Under the pieces are notes generated by a model. That model was given only the letters and a program-made list of their open reading frames with translations, had not been told where the DNA came from and did no database searches. From Vicia villosa (lineage: Eukaryota; Streptophyta; Magnoliopsida; Fabales; Fabaceae), in assembly GCF_029867415.1 (NCBI RefSeq), contig NC_081183.1, positions 51,539,133-51,603,132 on the forward strand: a stretch of 64,000 nt of DNA. The letters are read 5' to 3'. Within the stretch, counting starts at the first letter, position 1. Each line of letters starts with the position of its first letter. The position numbers and the translations under genes are program-made. Of the stretch, positions 1 to 13,590 are shown piece by piece.

Positions 1-614
1 TCATCAAAAGCAGTTGAAGCATGGCTCGAGGTAGTTGACAAAAGAGTGAAACATTAAATGCATCAGTGTACTATTCACGCAAAGCATTAAATGCTACTCA
101 ATGGTCACATTTTCTCACTGCCTATATAAAGAAGTTATGATGCTGAAGCAGCTAGTAACTCTCTCGCTCTAAGTACCAAAACGCTGCCAAAACGCTATCA
201 CACAAAAACAAAGAAAAACTTCATCTTCAACCTCACAACTTTGTAATATCTTAGTGAGTGTTTAGAATATAAACTTGAGAGAAAAATCACTTGGTGATTA
301 TAGCTCATTAAGAAGCAAATTAAACTCTTGTAATATTTGTTTACAACTTTGTAAAAGGAATTTCCAAGAGTGATCAAGTTGTGATCTGTATACTCTAGAA
401 GACTTAGAAGTTTTCTAAGTGGAAAACCATTGTAATCAAGATTGATTAGTGGATTAAATCCTCAGTTGAGGTAAATCACTCCGTCAGGGGTGGACTCGAG
501 TAGTTTAGTTAACAACGAACCAGGATAAAAATAATTGTATGATTATTTTTATCTACCATTTTAGAAACAACCCTTATTCAATCCCCCCCTTTCTAAGTGT
601 TTTTCACTCCTTCA
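1..614 (+). mobile_element. Solo Ty1-copia LTR, zone A copy 0 (left-truncated by window)
   Basis: Only the 3' part lies in the window. It carries a TATA-like box at about 121-130 (CCTATATAAAG) and the typical end CACTCCTTCA at 605-614, followed by the AAATT target duplicate. Sequence and end match the LTR of the minus-strand copia element at 59614-60727. Confidence 0.85.
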
Positions 615-980
615 AAATTAGGTAGTAAAAAAATTACAGGTTAAAATAGGAAAAATAGCTAGTATACGCCAAGAATAAAAAAATATATTACATAAGGAAA
701 AATGGAAAACCGATGCAAAAACTTATCTATTACATCGGGCAAAATGGAAAACCGATGTATAAAATATCTATTACATCGGGCAGACATGACAACCGAAGTA
801 AAATATGGAGTGTATATTTTTTTATTAAAAAATTGCATTATTTTTCACATCAGACATCTGAATTCAACCGACGTGGTATGTTAATTTTTGTAAAAAGTAC
901 TTTCTGCCCTTGTGATTGTTACAAAAGTAATTCCATATCTTATATGGCCTTGTATGGATTTCTTTTTTGAATTATTACTT

Positions 981-1367
981 TTGAGGTTCATCAATTTGCA
1001 TGGCAATAGAAAAAAGGCTAAATGGCTTTATCCCAACGTAAGTTTATGATAATAATTCACTAATTATGTCTTTCATTTGTAGACAAGAAAACAACATAAT
1101 TCTAATAATTCTGGGTACTATGTGATGAAAAATATGTTGGATATTGTGTCGGCCAATATAACCAAATCATGGATGCAGGTAATAAAATAACTTTAATTTG
1201 TTATTTACTTTACGTTTTACAACTTAATGTGAAATTTCAAAGAATAACTTTATATTGCTATTTACATATTGTAGGTATTTGATGATCCTATAGAATTAAC
1301 ACAACATGATTTGTATGATTTGCGACTCCCTTGGGAAAAATGTTTCTTTGAGTTTTATAATGATTAA
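981..1367 (+). pseudogene. Ulp1/C48-like protease tail, unit 1
   Basis: Two exons after a GTAAGT...TTTGTAG intron give a protease C-terminus: a GYYVMKN motif near 1111-1131, a second intron (GTAATA...TTGTAG), then VFDDP...DLYDLRLPW ending at TAA 1365-1367. The codon before GYYVM, Cys in this family, is TCT (Ser). The His and Asp of the triad lie upstream in the family and are absent. This is a 3' fragment, not a working gene. Confidence 0.7.
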
Positions 1368-1672
1368 GCTTTATCTGGTGAGTTATATGGAATTCTCTTT
1401 ATTTCTTATTCGATCCAACTTTCTTGACTTTGGTGTTATCTGCTGATGTTAATTAGTGTTATTGTTTATTCTCACCAAAATGTAACTTTGGTTTTGTCTT
1501 CAGAAGCTACAATTGATCTTCTCGTGGACGCATGTTGGTATTTCAAGTGTGCTAAAGGACTTAAATGGTTTGATATTTGTTGTTTTTCTATTTTGTAGTT
1601 GTCCACCATGTGTTAACTTTCTTATAATCTTGTACACTTGTGTATCCTAGATTAATACTTTTGTAAATTTTG

Positions 1673-1676
<4 letters not shown>

Positions 1677-1709
<33 letters not shown>
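1677..1709. repeat. (AT)n microsatellite, unit 1
   Basis: Uninterrupted AT dinucleotides between the protease 3' spacer and the solo LTR. Confidence 0.95.
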
Positions 1710-1711
<2 letters not shown>

Positions 1712-1868
1712 TGCATCTTAGCTATTTAATGCAAACAAATAATATCCTTCGCTGGTTAGAAAAATATGACAATAGTGACCTAAATGTGGCCTGCGTGCTG
1801 TGGGAAAATGTGCAAAATAGCGACCTAACTTTGTATTGTGTGGTATTTGAAACTTAATTGAAAATTTT

Positions 1869-2954
1869 GTTAGAACATGAAAAGTTCTAATCAATGTTTC
1901 TAGTTTTGATGATAAAATTATATATGAATTTTGTATAAGACAATGTGGTACTCTAATTATTCACGTTTCCCATTCGAGGAAAAGTCTAAAAGAGTATGCA
2001 CAAAATCAGCATTCAGAAGCTCTGACCTAGAAGATTTGGATAGCTTCATCAGAACATGGTCTGGCAGACATCAGAAGATGGTCTGGAAGAAATCAGAACA
2101 TGATCTGCAAAGCATCAGAAGATGGCAGTCAGAAGCAAGGCTCTGAAGATCTGATGCTATCACGCTACAAAGCACTTCCAAACTCTGATGACTAAAGTTG
2201 CATTTGCACCAAAGCTGAAGACTATGGTATTCAAACATTATTCTAATAGTCTGAGTCCAGAAGTAAGTACAAGATGAAAAGGCTACAACGTCAAATCTGT
2301 CTGATTGACAAAAGGAACATTAGAAGCTAAAAAAGGCAAAGTCGTCAAAAGCAGTTGAAGCATGGCTCGAGGTAGTTGACAAAAGAGTGAAACATTAAAT
2401 GCAGTAGTGTACTATTCACACAAAGCATTAAATGCTACTCAACGGTCACATTTTCTCACTGCCTATATAAAGAAGTTATGATGCTGAAGCAGCTAACAAC
2501 TCTCTCGCTCTAATACCAAAACGCTGCCAAAACGCTATCACACAAAAACAAAGAAGAACTTCATCTTCAACCTCACAACTTTGTAATATCTTAGTGAGTG
2601 TTTAGAATATAAACTTGAGAGAAAAATCACTTGGTGATTATAGCTCATTAAGAAGCAAATTAAACTCTTGTAATATTTGTTTACAACTTTGTAAAAGGAA
2701 TTTCCAAGAGTGATCAAGTTGTGATCTGTATACTCTAGAAGACTTAGAAGTTTTCTAAGTGGAAAACCATTGTAATCAAGATTGATTAGTGGATTAAATC
2801 CTCAGTTGAGGTAAATCACTCCGTCAGGGGTGGACTCGAGTAGTTTAGTTAACAACGAACCAGGATAAAAATAATTGTATGATTATTTTTATCTACCATT
2901 TTAGAAACAACCCTTATTGAATCCCCCCCTTTCTAAGTGTTTTTCACTCCTTCA
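1869..2954 (+). mobile_element. Solo Ty1-copia LTR, zone A copy 1
   Basis: Starts TGTTAGAAC and ends CACTCCTTCA, about 1086 bp. There is one extra T at the left junction compared with the other copies. A TATA-like box lies near 2462-2472. No PBS, polypurine tract or coding interior follows, so this is an LTR-LTR recombination remnant amplified with the unit. Confidence 0.88.
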
Positions 2955-3320
2955 AAATTAGGTAGTAAAAAAATTACAGGTTAAAATAGGAAAAATAGCT
3001 AGTATACGCCAAGAATCAAAAAATATATTACATAAGGAAAAATGGAAAACCGAATCAAAAACTTATCTATTACATCGGGCAAAATGGAAAACCGATGTAT
3101 AAAATATCTATTACATCGAGCAGACATGACAACCGAAGTAAAATATGGAGTGTATATTTTTTTATTAAAAAATTGCATTATTTTTCACATCAGAGATCTG
3201 AATTCAACCGACGTGGTATGTTAATTTTTGTAAAAAGTACTTTCTGCCCTTGTGATTGTTACAAAAGTAATTCCATATCTTATATGGCCTTGTATGGATT
3301 TCTTTTTTGAATTATTACTT

Positions 3321-3707
3321 TTGAGGTTCATCAATTTGCATGGCAATAGAAAAAAGGCTAAATGGCTTTATCCCAACGTAAGTTTATGATAATAATTCAC
3401 TAATTATGTCTTTCATTTGTAGACAAGAAAACAACATAATTCTAATAATTCTGGGTACTATGTGATGAAAAATATGTTGGATATTGTGTCGGCCAATATA
3501 ACCAAATCTTGGATGCAGGTAATAAAATAACTTTAATTTGTTATTTACTTTACGTTTTACAACTTAATGTGAATTTTCAAAGAATAACTTTATATTGTTA
3601 TTTACATATTGTAGGTATTTGATGATCCTATAGAATTAACACAAGATGATTTGTATGATTTGCGACTCCCTTGGGAAAAATGTTTCTTGGAGTTATATAA
3701 AGATTAA
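3321..3707 (+). pseudogene. Ulp1/C48-like protease tail, unit 2
   Basis: Same two-exon layout as unit 1, with TAA at 3705-3707. The expected Cys codon is TCT (Ser). The final residues read LELYKD before the stop, closer to the family consensus than unit 1. Confidence 0.68.
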
Positions 3708-4012
3708 GCTTTATCTGGTGAGTTATATGGAATTCTCTTTATTTCTTATTCGATCTAACTTTCTTGACTTTGGTGTTATCTGCTGATGTTAATTGGTGTT
3801 ATTGTTTATTCTCACCAAAATGTAACTTTGGTTTTGTCTTTAGAAGCTACAATTGATCTTCTCGTGGACGCATGTTGGTATTTCAAGTGTGCTAAAGGAC
3901 TTAAATGGTTTGATATTTGTTGTTTTTCTATTTTGTAGTTGTCCACCATGTGTTAACTTTCTTATAATCTTGTACACTTGTGTATCCTAGATTAATACTT
4001 TTGTAAATTTTG

Positions 4013-4016
<4 letters not shown>

Positions 4017-4043
<27 letters not shown>

Positions 4044-4078
4044 CTTATATATATATATATATACTTATATATATATAT
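4017..4078. repeat. (AT)n microsatellite with two CTTAT interruptions, unit 2
   Basis: About 62 bp, the longest of the zone A tracts. The two ACTTAT interruptions show it expanded by duplicating an imperfect segment. This explains much of the 2366-bp unit length. Confidence 0.93.
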
Positions 4079-4233
4079 GCATCTTAGCTATTTAGTGCAA
4101 ACAAATAATATCCTTCGCTGGTTAGAAAAATATGACAATAGTGACTTAAATGTGGCCTGCGTGATGTGGGAAAATGTGCAAAATAGCGACCTAACTTTGT
4201 ATTGTATGGTATTTCAAACTTAATTGAAAATTT

Positions 4234-5320
4234 TGTTAGAACATGAAAAGTTCTGATCAATGTTTCTAGTTTGATGATAAAATTATATATGAATTTTGTA
4301 TAAGACAATGTGGTACTCTTATTATTCACGTTTCCCATTCGAGGAAAAGTCTAAAAGAGTATACACAAAATCAGCATTCAGAAGCTCTGACCTAGAAGAT
4401 CTGGACGGCTTCATCAGAACATGGACTGGAAGACATCAGAAGATGGTCTGGAAGAAATCAGAACATCATCTACAAAGCATCAGAAGATGGCAGTCAGAAG
4501 AAAGGCTCTGAAGATCTGATGGTATCACGCTACAAAGCACTTCCAAAGTCTGATGACTAAAGTTGCATTTGCACCAAAGCTGAAGACTCTGATATTTAAA
4601 CATTATTCTAATAGTCTGAGTCCAGAAGCAAGTACAAGATGAAAAAGCTACAACGTTAAATCTGTCTGACCGACAAAAGGAACATTATAAGCTAAAAAAG
4701 GCAAAGTCATCAAAAGCAGTTGAAGCATGGCTCGAGGTAGTTGACAAAAGAGTGAAACATTAAATGTAGTAGTGTACTATTCACGCAAAGCGTTAAATGC
4801 AACTCAACGGTCACATTTTCTGCCTTCCTATATAAAGAAGTTATGATGCACAAGCAGCTAACAACTCTCTCGCTCTAAGTACCAAAACACTGCCAAAACG
4901 CTATCACACAAAAACAAAGAAGAACTTCATCTTCAAACTCACAACTTTGTAATATCTTAGTGAGTGTCTAGAATTTAAACTTGAGAGAAAAATCACTTGG
5001 TGATTATAGCTTATTAAGAAGCAAATTAAACTCTGGTAATATTTGTTTACATCTTTGTAAAAGGAATTTCCAAGAGTGATCAAGTTGTGATATGTATACT
5101 CTAGAAGACTTATAAGTTTTCTAAGTGGAAAACCATTGTAATAAAGATTGATTAATGGATTAAATCCTCAGTTGAGGTAAATCACTCTGTCAGGGGTGGA
5201 CTCGAGTATTTGGTTAACAACTAACCAGGATAAAAATAACTGTATGATTATTTTTTATCTACCAATTTAGAAACAACCCTAATTCAATCCCCCCCTTTCT
5301 AAGTGTTTTTCACTCCTTCA
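4234..5320 (+). mobile_element. Solo Ty1-copia LTR, zone A copy 2
   Basis: TGTTAGAAC to CACTCCTTCA, 1087 bp, with a TATA-like box near 4828-4838. Confidence 0.88.
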
Positions 5321-5686
5321 AAATTAGGTACTAAAAAAATTACAGGTTAAAATAGGAAAAATAGCTAGTATACGCATAAAATCAAAAAATATATTACATC
5401 GGGAAAAACGGAAAACCGATGTAAAAACTTATCTATTACATCGGGCAAAATGGAAAACCGATGTATAAATCATCTATTACATCGGGCGGACATGACAACC
5501 GAATTAAAATATGGAGTTTATATTTTTTTATTAAAAAATTGCATTATTTTTCACATCAGACATCTGAATTCAACCAACGTGGTATGTTAATTTTTGTAAA
5601 AAGTACATTCTGCCCTAGTGATTGTTACACAAGTAATTCCATATCTTATATGGCCTTGTATGGATTTTTTTTTTGAATTATTACTT

Positions 5687-6073
5687 TTGAGGTTTATCAA
5701 TTTTCATGGCAATAGAAAAAAGGCTACATGGCTTCATCCCAATGTAAGTTTATGATAATAATTCACTAATTATGTCTTTCATTTGTAGACAAGACAACAA
5801 CATAATTCTAATAATTCTGGGTACTATGTGATGAAAAATATGTTGGATATTGTGTCTGCCATTATAACCAAATCTTGGATGCAGGTAATAAAATAACTTT
5901 AATTTGTTATTTACTTTACGTTTTACAACTTAATGTGAATTTTCAAAGAATAACTTTATATTGTTATTTACATATTGTAGGTATTTGATGATCCTATAGA
6001 ATTAACACAAGATGATTCGTATGATTTGCGACTCCCTTGGGAAAAATGTTTCTTTGAGTTATAAAAAGATTAA
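5687..6073 (+). pseudogene. Ulp1/C48-like protease tail, unit 3
   Basis: The Cys position is TCT (Ser). A change in the last exon (GAG TTA TAA) brings in a stop three codons before the usual TAA. Confidence 0.66.
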
Positions 6074-6378
6074 GCTTTATCTGGTGAGTTATATGGAATT
6101 CTCTTTATTTCTTATTTGATCTAACTTTATTGATTTTGGTGTTATCTGCTGATGTTAATTAGTGTTATTGTTTATTCTCACCAAAATGTAACTTTGGTTT
6201 TGTCTTCAGAAGCTACAATTGATCTTCTCGTGGACGTATGTTGGTATTTCAAATGTGCTAAAGGACTTAAATGGTTTGATATTTGTGGTTTTGCTATTTT
6301 GTAGTTGCCCACCATGTGTTAACTTTCTTATAATCTTGTACACTTGTGTATCCTAGATTAATACTTTTGTAAATTTTG

Positions 6379-6382
<4 letters not shown>

Positions 6383-6416
<34 letters not shown>
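6383..6416. repeat. (AT)n microsatellite, unit 3
   Basis: Pure AT tract at the same relative position as in the other composite units. Confidence 0.95.
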
Positions 6417-6419
<3 letters not shown>

Positions 6420-6571
6420 TCTTAGCTATTTAGTGCAAACAAATAATATCCTTCGCTGGTTAGAAAAATATGACAATAGTGACCTAAATGTGGCCTGCGT
6501 GCTGTGGGAAAATGTGCAAAATAGCGACCTAACTCTGTATTGTGTGGTATTTCAAACTTAATTGAAAAATT

Positions 6572-7663
6572 TGTTAGAACATGAAAAGTTCTGATCAATG
6601 TTTCTAGTTTGATGATAAAATTATATATGAATTTTGTATAAGACAATGTGGTACTCTAATTATTCACGTTTCCCATTCGAAGAAAAGTCTAAAAGAGTAT
6701 GCACAAAATCTGCATTCAGAAGCTCTAACCTAGAAGATCTGGATGGCTTCATCAGAACATGGTCTGGCAGACATCAGAAGATGGTCTGGAAGAAATCAGA
6801 ACATGATCTCCAAAGCATCAGAAGATGGCCGTCAGAAGCAAGGCTCTGAAGATCTGATGGTATCACGCTACAAAGCACTTCCAAAGTCTGATGAATAAAG
6901 TTGCATTTGCACCAAAGCTGAAGACTCTGATATTCAAAAATTATTCTAATAGTCTGAGTCCAGAATCAAGTACAAGATGAAAAGGCTACAACGTCAAATC
7001 TGTCTGACCCACAAAAGGAACATTAGAGGCTAAAAAAGGCAAAGTCATCAAAAGCAATTGAAGTATGGCTCGAGGTAGTTGACAAAAGAGTGAAAAATTA
7101 AATGCAGTAGTGTACTATTCACCCAAAGCATTAAATGCTACTCAACGGTCACATTTTCTCACTGCCTATATAAAGAAGTTATGATGCTGAAGCAGCTAAC
7201 AACTCTCTCGCTCTAAGTACCAAAAACGCTGCCAAAACGCTATCACACAAAAACAAAGAAGAACTTCATCTTCAACCTCACAACTTTGTACTATCTTAGT
7301 GAGTGTTTAGAATTTAAACTTGAGAGAAAAATCACTTGGTGATTATAGCTTATTAAGAAGCAAATAAAACTCTGGTAATATTTGTTTACATCTTTGTAAA
7401 AGGAATTTCCAAGAGTGATCGAGTTGTGATCTGTATACTCTAGAAGACTTAGAAGTTTTCTAAGTGGAAAACCATTGTAATCAAGATTGATTAGTGGATT
7501 AAATCCTCAGTTGAGGTAAATCACTCTGTCAGGGGTGGACTCGAGTAGTTTGGTTAACAACGAACCAGGATAAAAATAACTGTATAATTATTTTTTATCT
7601 ACCATTTTAAAAACAACCCTTATCCAATCCCCCCCCCCTTTCTAAGTGTTTATCACTCCTTCA
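6572..7663 (+). mobile_element. Solo Ty1-copia LTR, zone A copy 3
   Basis: This copy shows the insertion footprint well: AAATT directly before TGTTAGAAC and AAATT directly after CACTCCTTCA. The empty site in simple monomers reads GGAAAATTAGG. Length 1092 bp, TATA-like box near 7165-7175. Confidence 0.9.
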
Positions 7664-8030
7664 AAATTAGGTACTAAAAAAGTTACAGGTTAAAATAGGA
7701 AAAATAGCTAGTATACGCCTAAAATCAAAAAATATATTACATCGGGAAAAACGGAAAACCGATGTAAAAACTTATCTATTACATCGGGCAAAATGGAAAA
7801 CCGATGTATAAATTATCTATTACATCGGGCGGACATGACAACCGAAGTAAAATATGGAGTATATATTTTTTTATTAAAAATTTGCATTTGTTTTCACATC
7901 AGACATCTGAATTCAACAGACGTGGTATGTTAATTTTTGTAAAAAGTACATTCTGCCCTAGTGATTGTTACAAAAGTAATTCCATATCTTATATGGCCTT
8001 GTATGGATTTTTTTTTTTGAATTATTACTT

Positions 8031-8417
8031 TTGAGGTTCATCAATTTGCATGGCAATAGAAAAAAGGCTACATGGCTTCATCCCAATGTAAGTTTATGAT
8101 AATAATTCACTCATTACGTCTTTCATTTGTAGACAAGAAAACAACATAATTCTAATAATTTTGGGTACTATGTGATGAAAAATATGTTGGATATTGTGTC
8201 TGCCAATATAACCAAATCTTGGATGCAGGTAATAAAATAACTTTAATTTGTTATTTACTTTACGTTTTACAACTTAATGTGAATTTTCAAAGAATAACAT
8301 TATATTGTTATTTACATATTGTAGGTATTTGATGATCCTATAGAATTAACACAAGATGATTTGCATGATTTGCGACTCCCTTGGGCAAAATGTTTCTTTG
8401 AGTTATATAAAGATTAA
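8031..8417 (+). pseudogene. Ulp1/C48-like protease tail, unit 4
   Basis: The Cys position is TTT (Phe), a further change from the TCT of units 1-3. Otherwise in frame to TAA, ending FFELYKD. Confidence 0.68.
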
Positions 8418-8722
8418 GCTTTATCTGGTGAGTTATATGGAATTCTCTTTATTTCTTATTCGATCTAACTTTCTTGACTTTGCTGTTATCTGCTGATGTT
8501 AATTAGTGTTATTGTTTATTCTCACCAAAATGTAACTTTGGTTTTGTCTTCAGAAGCTACAATTGATCTTCTCATGGACGCATGTTGGTATTTCAAGTGT
8601 GCTAAAGGACTTAAATGGTTTGATATTTTTTGTTTTGCTATTTTGTAGTTGTCCCCCATTTGTTAACTTTCTTATAATCTTGTACACTTCTGTATCCTAG
8701 ATTAATACTTTTGTAAATTTTG

Positions 8723-8726
<4 letters not shown>

Positions 8727-8757
<31 letters not shown>
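8727..8757. repeat. (AT)n microsatellite, unit 4
   Basis: Pure AT tract; the GC of the usual following ATGCATCTTAG is lost, as in units 5 and 6. Confidence 0.95.
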
Positions 8758-8758
<1 letters not shown>

Positions 8759-8907
8759 TAGCTATTTAGTGCAAACAAATAATATTCTTCGCTGGTTAGA
8801 AAAATATGACAATAGTGACCTAAATGTGGCCTGCGTGCTGTGGGAAAATGTGCAAAATAGCGACCTAACTTTGTATTGTGTGGTATTTCAAAATTTATTG
8901 AAAAATT

Positions 8908-9995
8908 TGATAGAACATGAAAAGTTCTGATCAATGTCTCTAGTTTGATGATAAAATTATATATGAGTTTTGTATAAGACAATGTGGTACTCTAATTATT
9001 CACGTTTCCCATTCGAGGAAAAGTCTAAAAGAGTATGCACAAAATCCGCATTCAGAAGCTCTGACCTAGAAGATCTGGATGGCTTCATCAGAACATGGTC
9101 TGGCAGACATCAGAAGATGGTCTGGAAGAAATCAGAACATGATCTGCAAAGCATCAGAAGATGGCAGTCAGAAGCAAGGCTCTGAAGATCTGATGGTATC
9201 ACGCTACAAAGCACTTCCAAAGTCTGATGACTAAATTTGCATTTGCACCAAAGCTGAAGACTCTGATATTCAAACATTATTCTAATAGTCTGAGTCCAGA
9301 AGCAAGTACAAGATGAAAAGGCTACAACGTCAAATCTGTCTGACCCACAAAAGGAACATTAGAAGCTAAAAAAGGCAAAGTCATCAAAAGCAGTTGAAGC
9401 ATGGCTCGAGGTAGTTGACAAAAGAGTGAAACATTAAATGCAGTAGTGTACTATTCACGCAAAGGATTAAATGCTACTCAACGGTCACATTTTCTCACTG
9501 CCTATATAAAGAAGTTATGACGCTGAAACAGCTAACAACTCTCTCGCTCTAAGTACCAAAACCCTGCCAAAACGCTATCACACAAAAACAAAGAAGAACT
9601 TCATCTTCAACCTCACAACTTTGTAATATCTTAGTGAGTGTTTAGAATTTAAACTTGAGAGAAAAATCACTTGGTGATTATAGCTTATTAAGAAGCAAAT
9701 TAAACTCTTGTAATATTTGTTTCCTCTTTGTAAAAGGAATTTCCAAGAGTGATCGAGTTGTGATATGTATTCTCTAGAAGACTTAGAAGTTTTCTAAGTG
9801 GAAAACCATTGTAATAAATATTGATTAATGGATTAAATCCTCAGTTGAGGTAAATCACTCTGTCAAGGGTGGACTCGAGTATTTGGTTAACAACGAACCA
9901 GGATAAAAATAACTGTATGATTATTTTTTATCTACCATTTTAGAAACAACCCTTATTCAATCCCCCCCCCTTTCTAAGTGTTTTTCACTCCTTCA
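8908..9995 (+). mobile_element. Solo Ty1-copia LTR, zone A copy 4
   Basis: The first bases are TGATAGAAC rather than TGTTAGAAC, a point change in the terminal inverted dinucleotide region. Ends CACTCCTTCA. About 1088 bp. Confidence 0.87.
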
Positions 9996-10361
9996 AAATT
10001 AGGTACTAAAAAAGTTACAGGTTAAAATAGGAAAAATAGCTAGTATACGCCTAAAATAAAAAAATATATTACATCGGGGAAAACGGAAAACCGATGTAAA
10101 AACTTATCTATTACATTGGGCAAAATGGAAAACCGATGTATAAATTATCTATTACATCGGGCGGACATGACAACCGAAGTAAAATATGGAGTATATATTT
10201 TTTTATTAAAAAATTGCATTATTTTTCACATCAGACATCTGAATTCAACCGACGTGGTATGTTAATTTTTGTAAAAAGTACATTCTGCCCTAGTGATTGT
10301 TACAAAAGTAATTCCATATCTTATATGGCCTTGTATGGATTTTTTTTTTGAATTATTACTT

Positions 10362-10748
10362 TTGAGGTTCATCAATTTGCATGGCAATAGAAAAAAGGCT
10401 ACATGGCTTCATCCCAATGTAAGTTTATGATAATAATTCACTCATTACGTCTTTCATTTGTAGACAAGAAAACAACATAATTCTAATAATTTTGGGTACT
10501 ATGTGATGAAAAATATGTTGGATATTGTGTCTGCCAATATAACCAAATCTTGGATGCAGGTAATAAAATAATTCTAATTTGTTATTTACTTTACGTTTTA
10601 CAACTTAATGTGAATTTTCAAAGAATAACATTATATTGTTATTTACATATTGTAGGTATTTGATGATCCTATAGAATTAACACAAGATGATTTGTATGAT
10701 TTGCGACTCCCTTGGGCAAAATGTTTCTTTGAGTTATATAAAGATTAA
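10362..10748 (+). pseudogene. Ulp1/C48-like protease tail, unit 5
   Basis: Cys position TTT (Phe), as in units 4 and 6. These three units form a sub-clade that also shares TCATTACGTC in the first intron. Confidence 0.68.
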
Positions 10749-11053
10749 GCTTTATCTGGTGAGTTATATGGAATTCTCTTTATTTCTTATTCGATCTAAC
10801 TTTCTTGACTTTGGTGTTATCTGCTGATGTTAATTAGTGTTATTGTTTATTCTCACCAAAATGTAACTTTGGTTTTGTCTTCAGAAGCTACAATTGATCT
10901 TCTCGTGGACGCATGTTGGTATTTCAAGTGTGCTAAAGGACTTAAATGCTTTGATATTTTTTGTTTTGCTATTTTGTAGTTGTCCCCCATGTGTTAACTT
11001 TCTTATAATCTTGTACACTTCTGTATCCTAGATTAATACTTTTGTAAATTTTG

Positions 11054-11056
<3 letters not shown>

Positions 11057-11093
<37 letters not shown>
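11057..11093. repeat. (AT)n microsatellite, unit 5
   Basis: Pure AT tract upstream of the LTR. Confidence 0.95.
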
Positions 11094-11095
<2 letters not shown>

Positions 11096-11244
11096 TAGCT
11101 ATTTAGTGCAAACAAATAATATTCTTCGCTGGTTAGAAAAATATGACAATAGTGACCTAAATGTGGCCTGCGTGCTGTGGGAAAATGTGCAAAATAGCGA
11201 CCTAACTCTGTATTGTGTGGTATTTCAAAATTAATTGAAAAATT

Positions 11245-12335
11245 TGTTAGAACATGAAAAGTTCTGATCAATGTCTCTAGTTTGATGATAAAATTATATA
11301 TGAGTTTTGTATAAGACAATGTGGTACTCTAATTATTCACGTTTCCCATTCGAGGAAAAGTCTAAAAGAGTATGCACAAAATCAGCATTCAGAAGCTCTG
11401 ACCTAGAAGATCTGGATGGCTTCATCAGAACATGGTCTGGCAGACATCAGAAGATGGTCTGGAAGAAATCAGAACATGATCTACAAAGCATCAGAAGATG
11501 GCAGTCAGAAGCAAGGCTCTGAAGATCTGATGGTATCACGCTACAAAGCACTTCCAAAGTCTGATGACTAAATTTGCATTTGCACCAAAGCTGAAGACTC
11601 TGATATTCAAACATTATTCTAATAGTCTGAGTCCAGAAGCAAGTACAAGATGAAAAGGCTACAACGTCAAATCTGTATGACTGACAAAAAGAACATTAGA
11701 AGCTAAAAAAGGCAAAGTCATCAAAAGTAGTTGAAGCATGGCTCGAGGTAGTTGACAAAAGAGTGAAAAATTAAATGCAGTAGTGTACTATTCACGCAAA
11801 GCATTAAATGCTACTCAACCGTCACATTTTCTCACTGCATATATAAAGAAGTTATGATGCTGAAGCAGCTAACAACTCTCTCGCTCTAAGTACCAAAACG
11901 CTGCCAAAACGCTATCACACAAAAACAAAGAAGAACTTCATCTTCAACCTCACAACTTTGTAATATCTTAGTGAGTGTTTAGAATTTAAACTTGAGAGAA
12001 AAATCACTTGGTGATTATAGCTTATTAAGAAGCAAATTAAACAATTGTAATATTTGTTTACATCTTTGTAAAAGGAATTTCCAAGAGTGATCAAGTTGTG
12101 ATATGTATACTCTAGAAGACTTAGAAGTTTTCTAAGTGGAAAACCATTGTAATAAAGATTGATTAATGGATTAAATCCTCAGTTGAGGTAAATCACTCTG
12201 TCATGGGTGGACTCGAGTATTTGGTTATCAACGAACAAGGATAAAAATAACTGTATGATTAATTTTTATCTACCATTTTAGAAACAACCCTTATTCAATC
12301 CCTCCCCCCCTTTCTAAGTGTTTTTCACTCCTTCA
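11245..12335 (+). mobile_element. Solo Ty1-copia LTR, zone A copy 5
   Basis: TGTTAGAAC to CACTCCTTCA, about 1091 bp. The right-hand target duplicate has drifted to AAACT. Confidence 0.88.
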
Positions 12336-12701
12336 AACTTAGGTACTAAAAAAATTACAGGTTAAAATAGGAAAAATAGCTAGTATACGCCTAAAATCAA
12401 AAAATATATTACATCGGGAAAAACGGAAAACCGATGTAAAAACTTATCTATTACATCGGGAAAAATGGAAAACCGATGTATAAATTATCTATTACATCGG
12501 GCGGACATGACAACCGAAGTAAAATATGGAGTATATATTTTTTTATTAAAAAATTGCATTATTTTTCACATCAGACATCTGAATTCAACCTACGTGGTAT
12601 GTTAATTTTTGTAAAAAGTACATTCTGCCCTAGTGATTGTTACAAAAGTAATTCCATATCTTATATGGCCTTGTATGGATTTTTTTTTTGAATTATTACT
12701 T

Positions 12702-13088
12702 TTGAGGTTCATCAATTTGCATGGCAATAGCAAAAAGGCTACATGGCTTCATCCCAATGTAAGTTTATGATAATAATTCACTCATTACGTCTTTCATTTG
12801 TAGACAAGAAAACAACATAATTCTAATAATTTTGGGTACTATGTGATGAAAAATATGTTGGATATTGTGTCTGCCAATATAACCAAATCTTGGATGCAGG
12901 TAATAAAATAACTTTAATTTGTTATTTACTTTACGTTTTACAACTTAATGTGAATTTTCAAAGAATAACATTATATTGTTATTTTGATATTGTAGGTATT
13001 TGATGATCCTATAGAATTAACACAAGATGATTTGTATGGTTTGCGACTCCCTTGGGCAAAATGTTTCTTTGAGTTATATAAAGATTAT
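12702..13088 (+). pseudogene. Ulp1/C48-like protease tail, unit 6
   Basis: Cys position TTT. The normal stop is changed (GATTATGC in place of GATTAAGC), so the reading frame would run past the usual end. Confidence 0.66.
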
Positions 13089-13393
13089 GCTTTATCTGGT
13101 GAGTTATATGGAATTCTCTTTATTTCTTATTCGATCTAACTTTCTTGACTTTGGTGTTATCTGCTGATGTTAATTAGTGTTATTGTTTATTCTCACCAAA
13201 ATGTAACTTTGGTTTTGTCTTCAGAAGCTACAATTGATCTTCTCGTGGACGTATGTTGGTATTTCAAGTGTGCTAAAGGACTTAAATGGTTTGATATTTT
13301 TTGTTTTGCTATTTTGTAGTTGTCCCCCATGTGTTAACTTTCTTATAATCTTGTACACTTATGTATCCTAGATTAAGACTTTTGTAAATTTTG

Positions 13394-13397
<4 letters not shown>

Positions 13398-13439
<42 letters not shown>
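13398..13439. repeat. (AT)n microsatellite, unit 6
   Basis: Pure AT tract, about 42 bp. Confidence 0.95.
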
Positions 13440-13441
<2 letters not shown>

Positions 13442-13590
13442 TAGCTATTTAGTGCAAACAAATAATATTCTTCGCTGGTTAAAAAAATATGACAATAGTG
13501 ACCTAAATGTGGCCTGCGTGCTAAGGGAAAATGTACAAAATAGCGACCTAACTTTGTATTGTGTGGTATTTCAAAATTTATTGAAAAATT

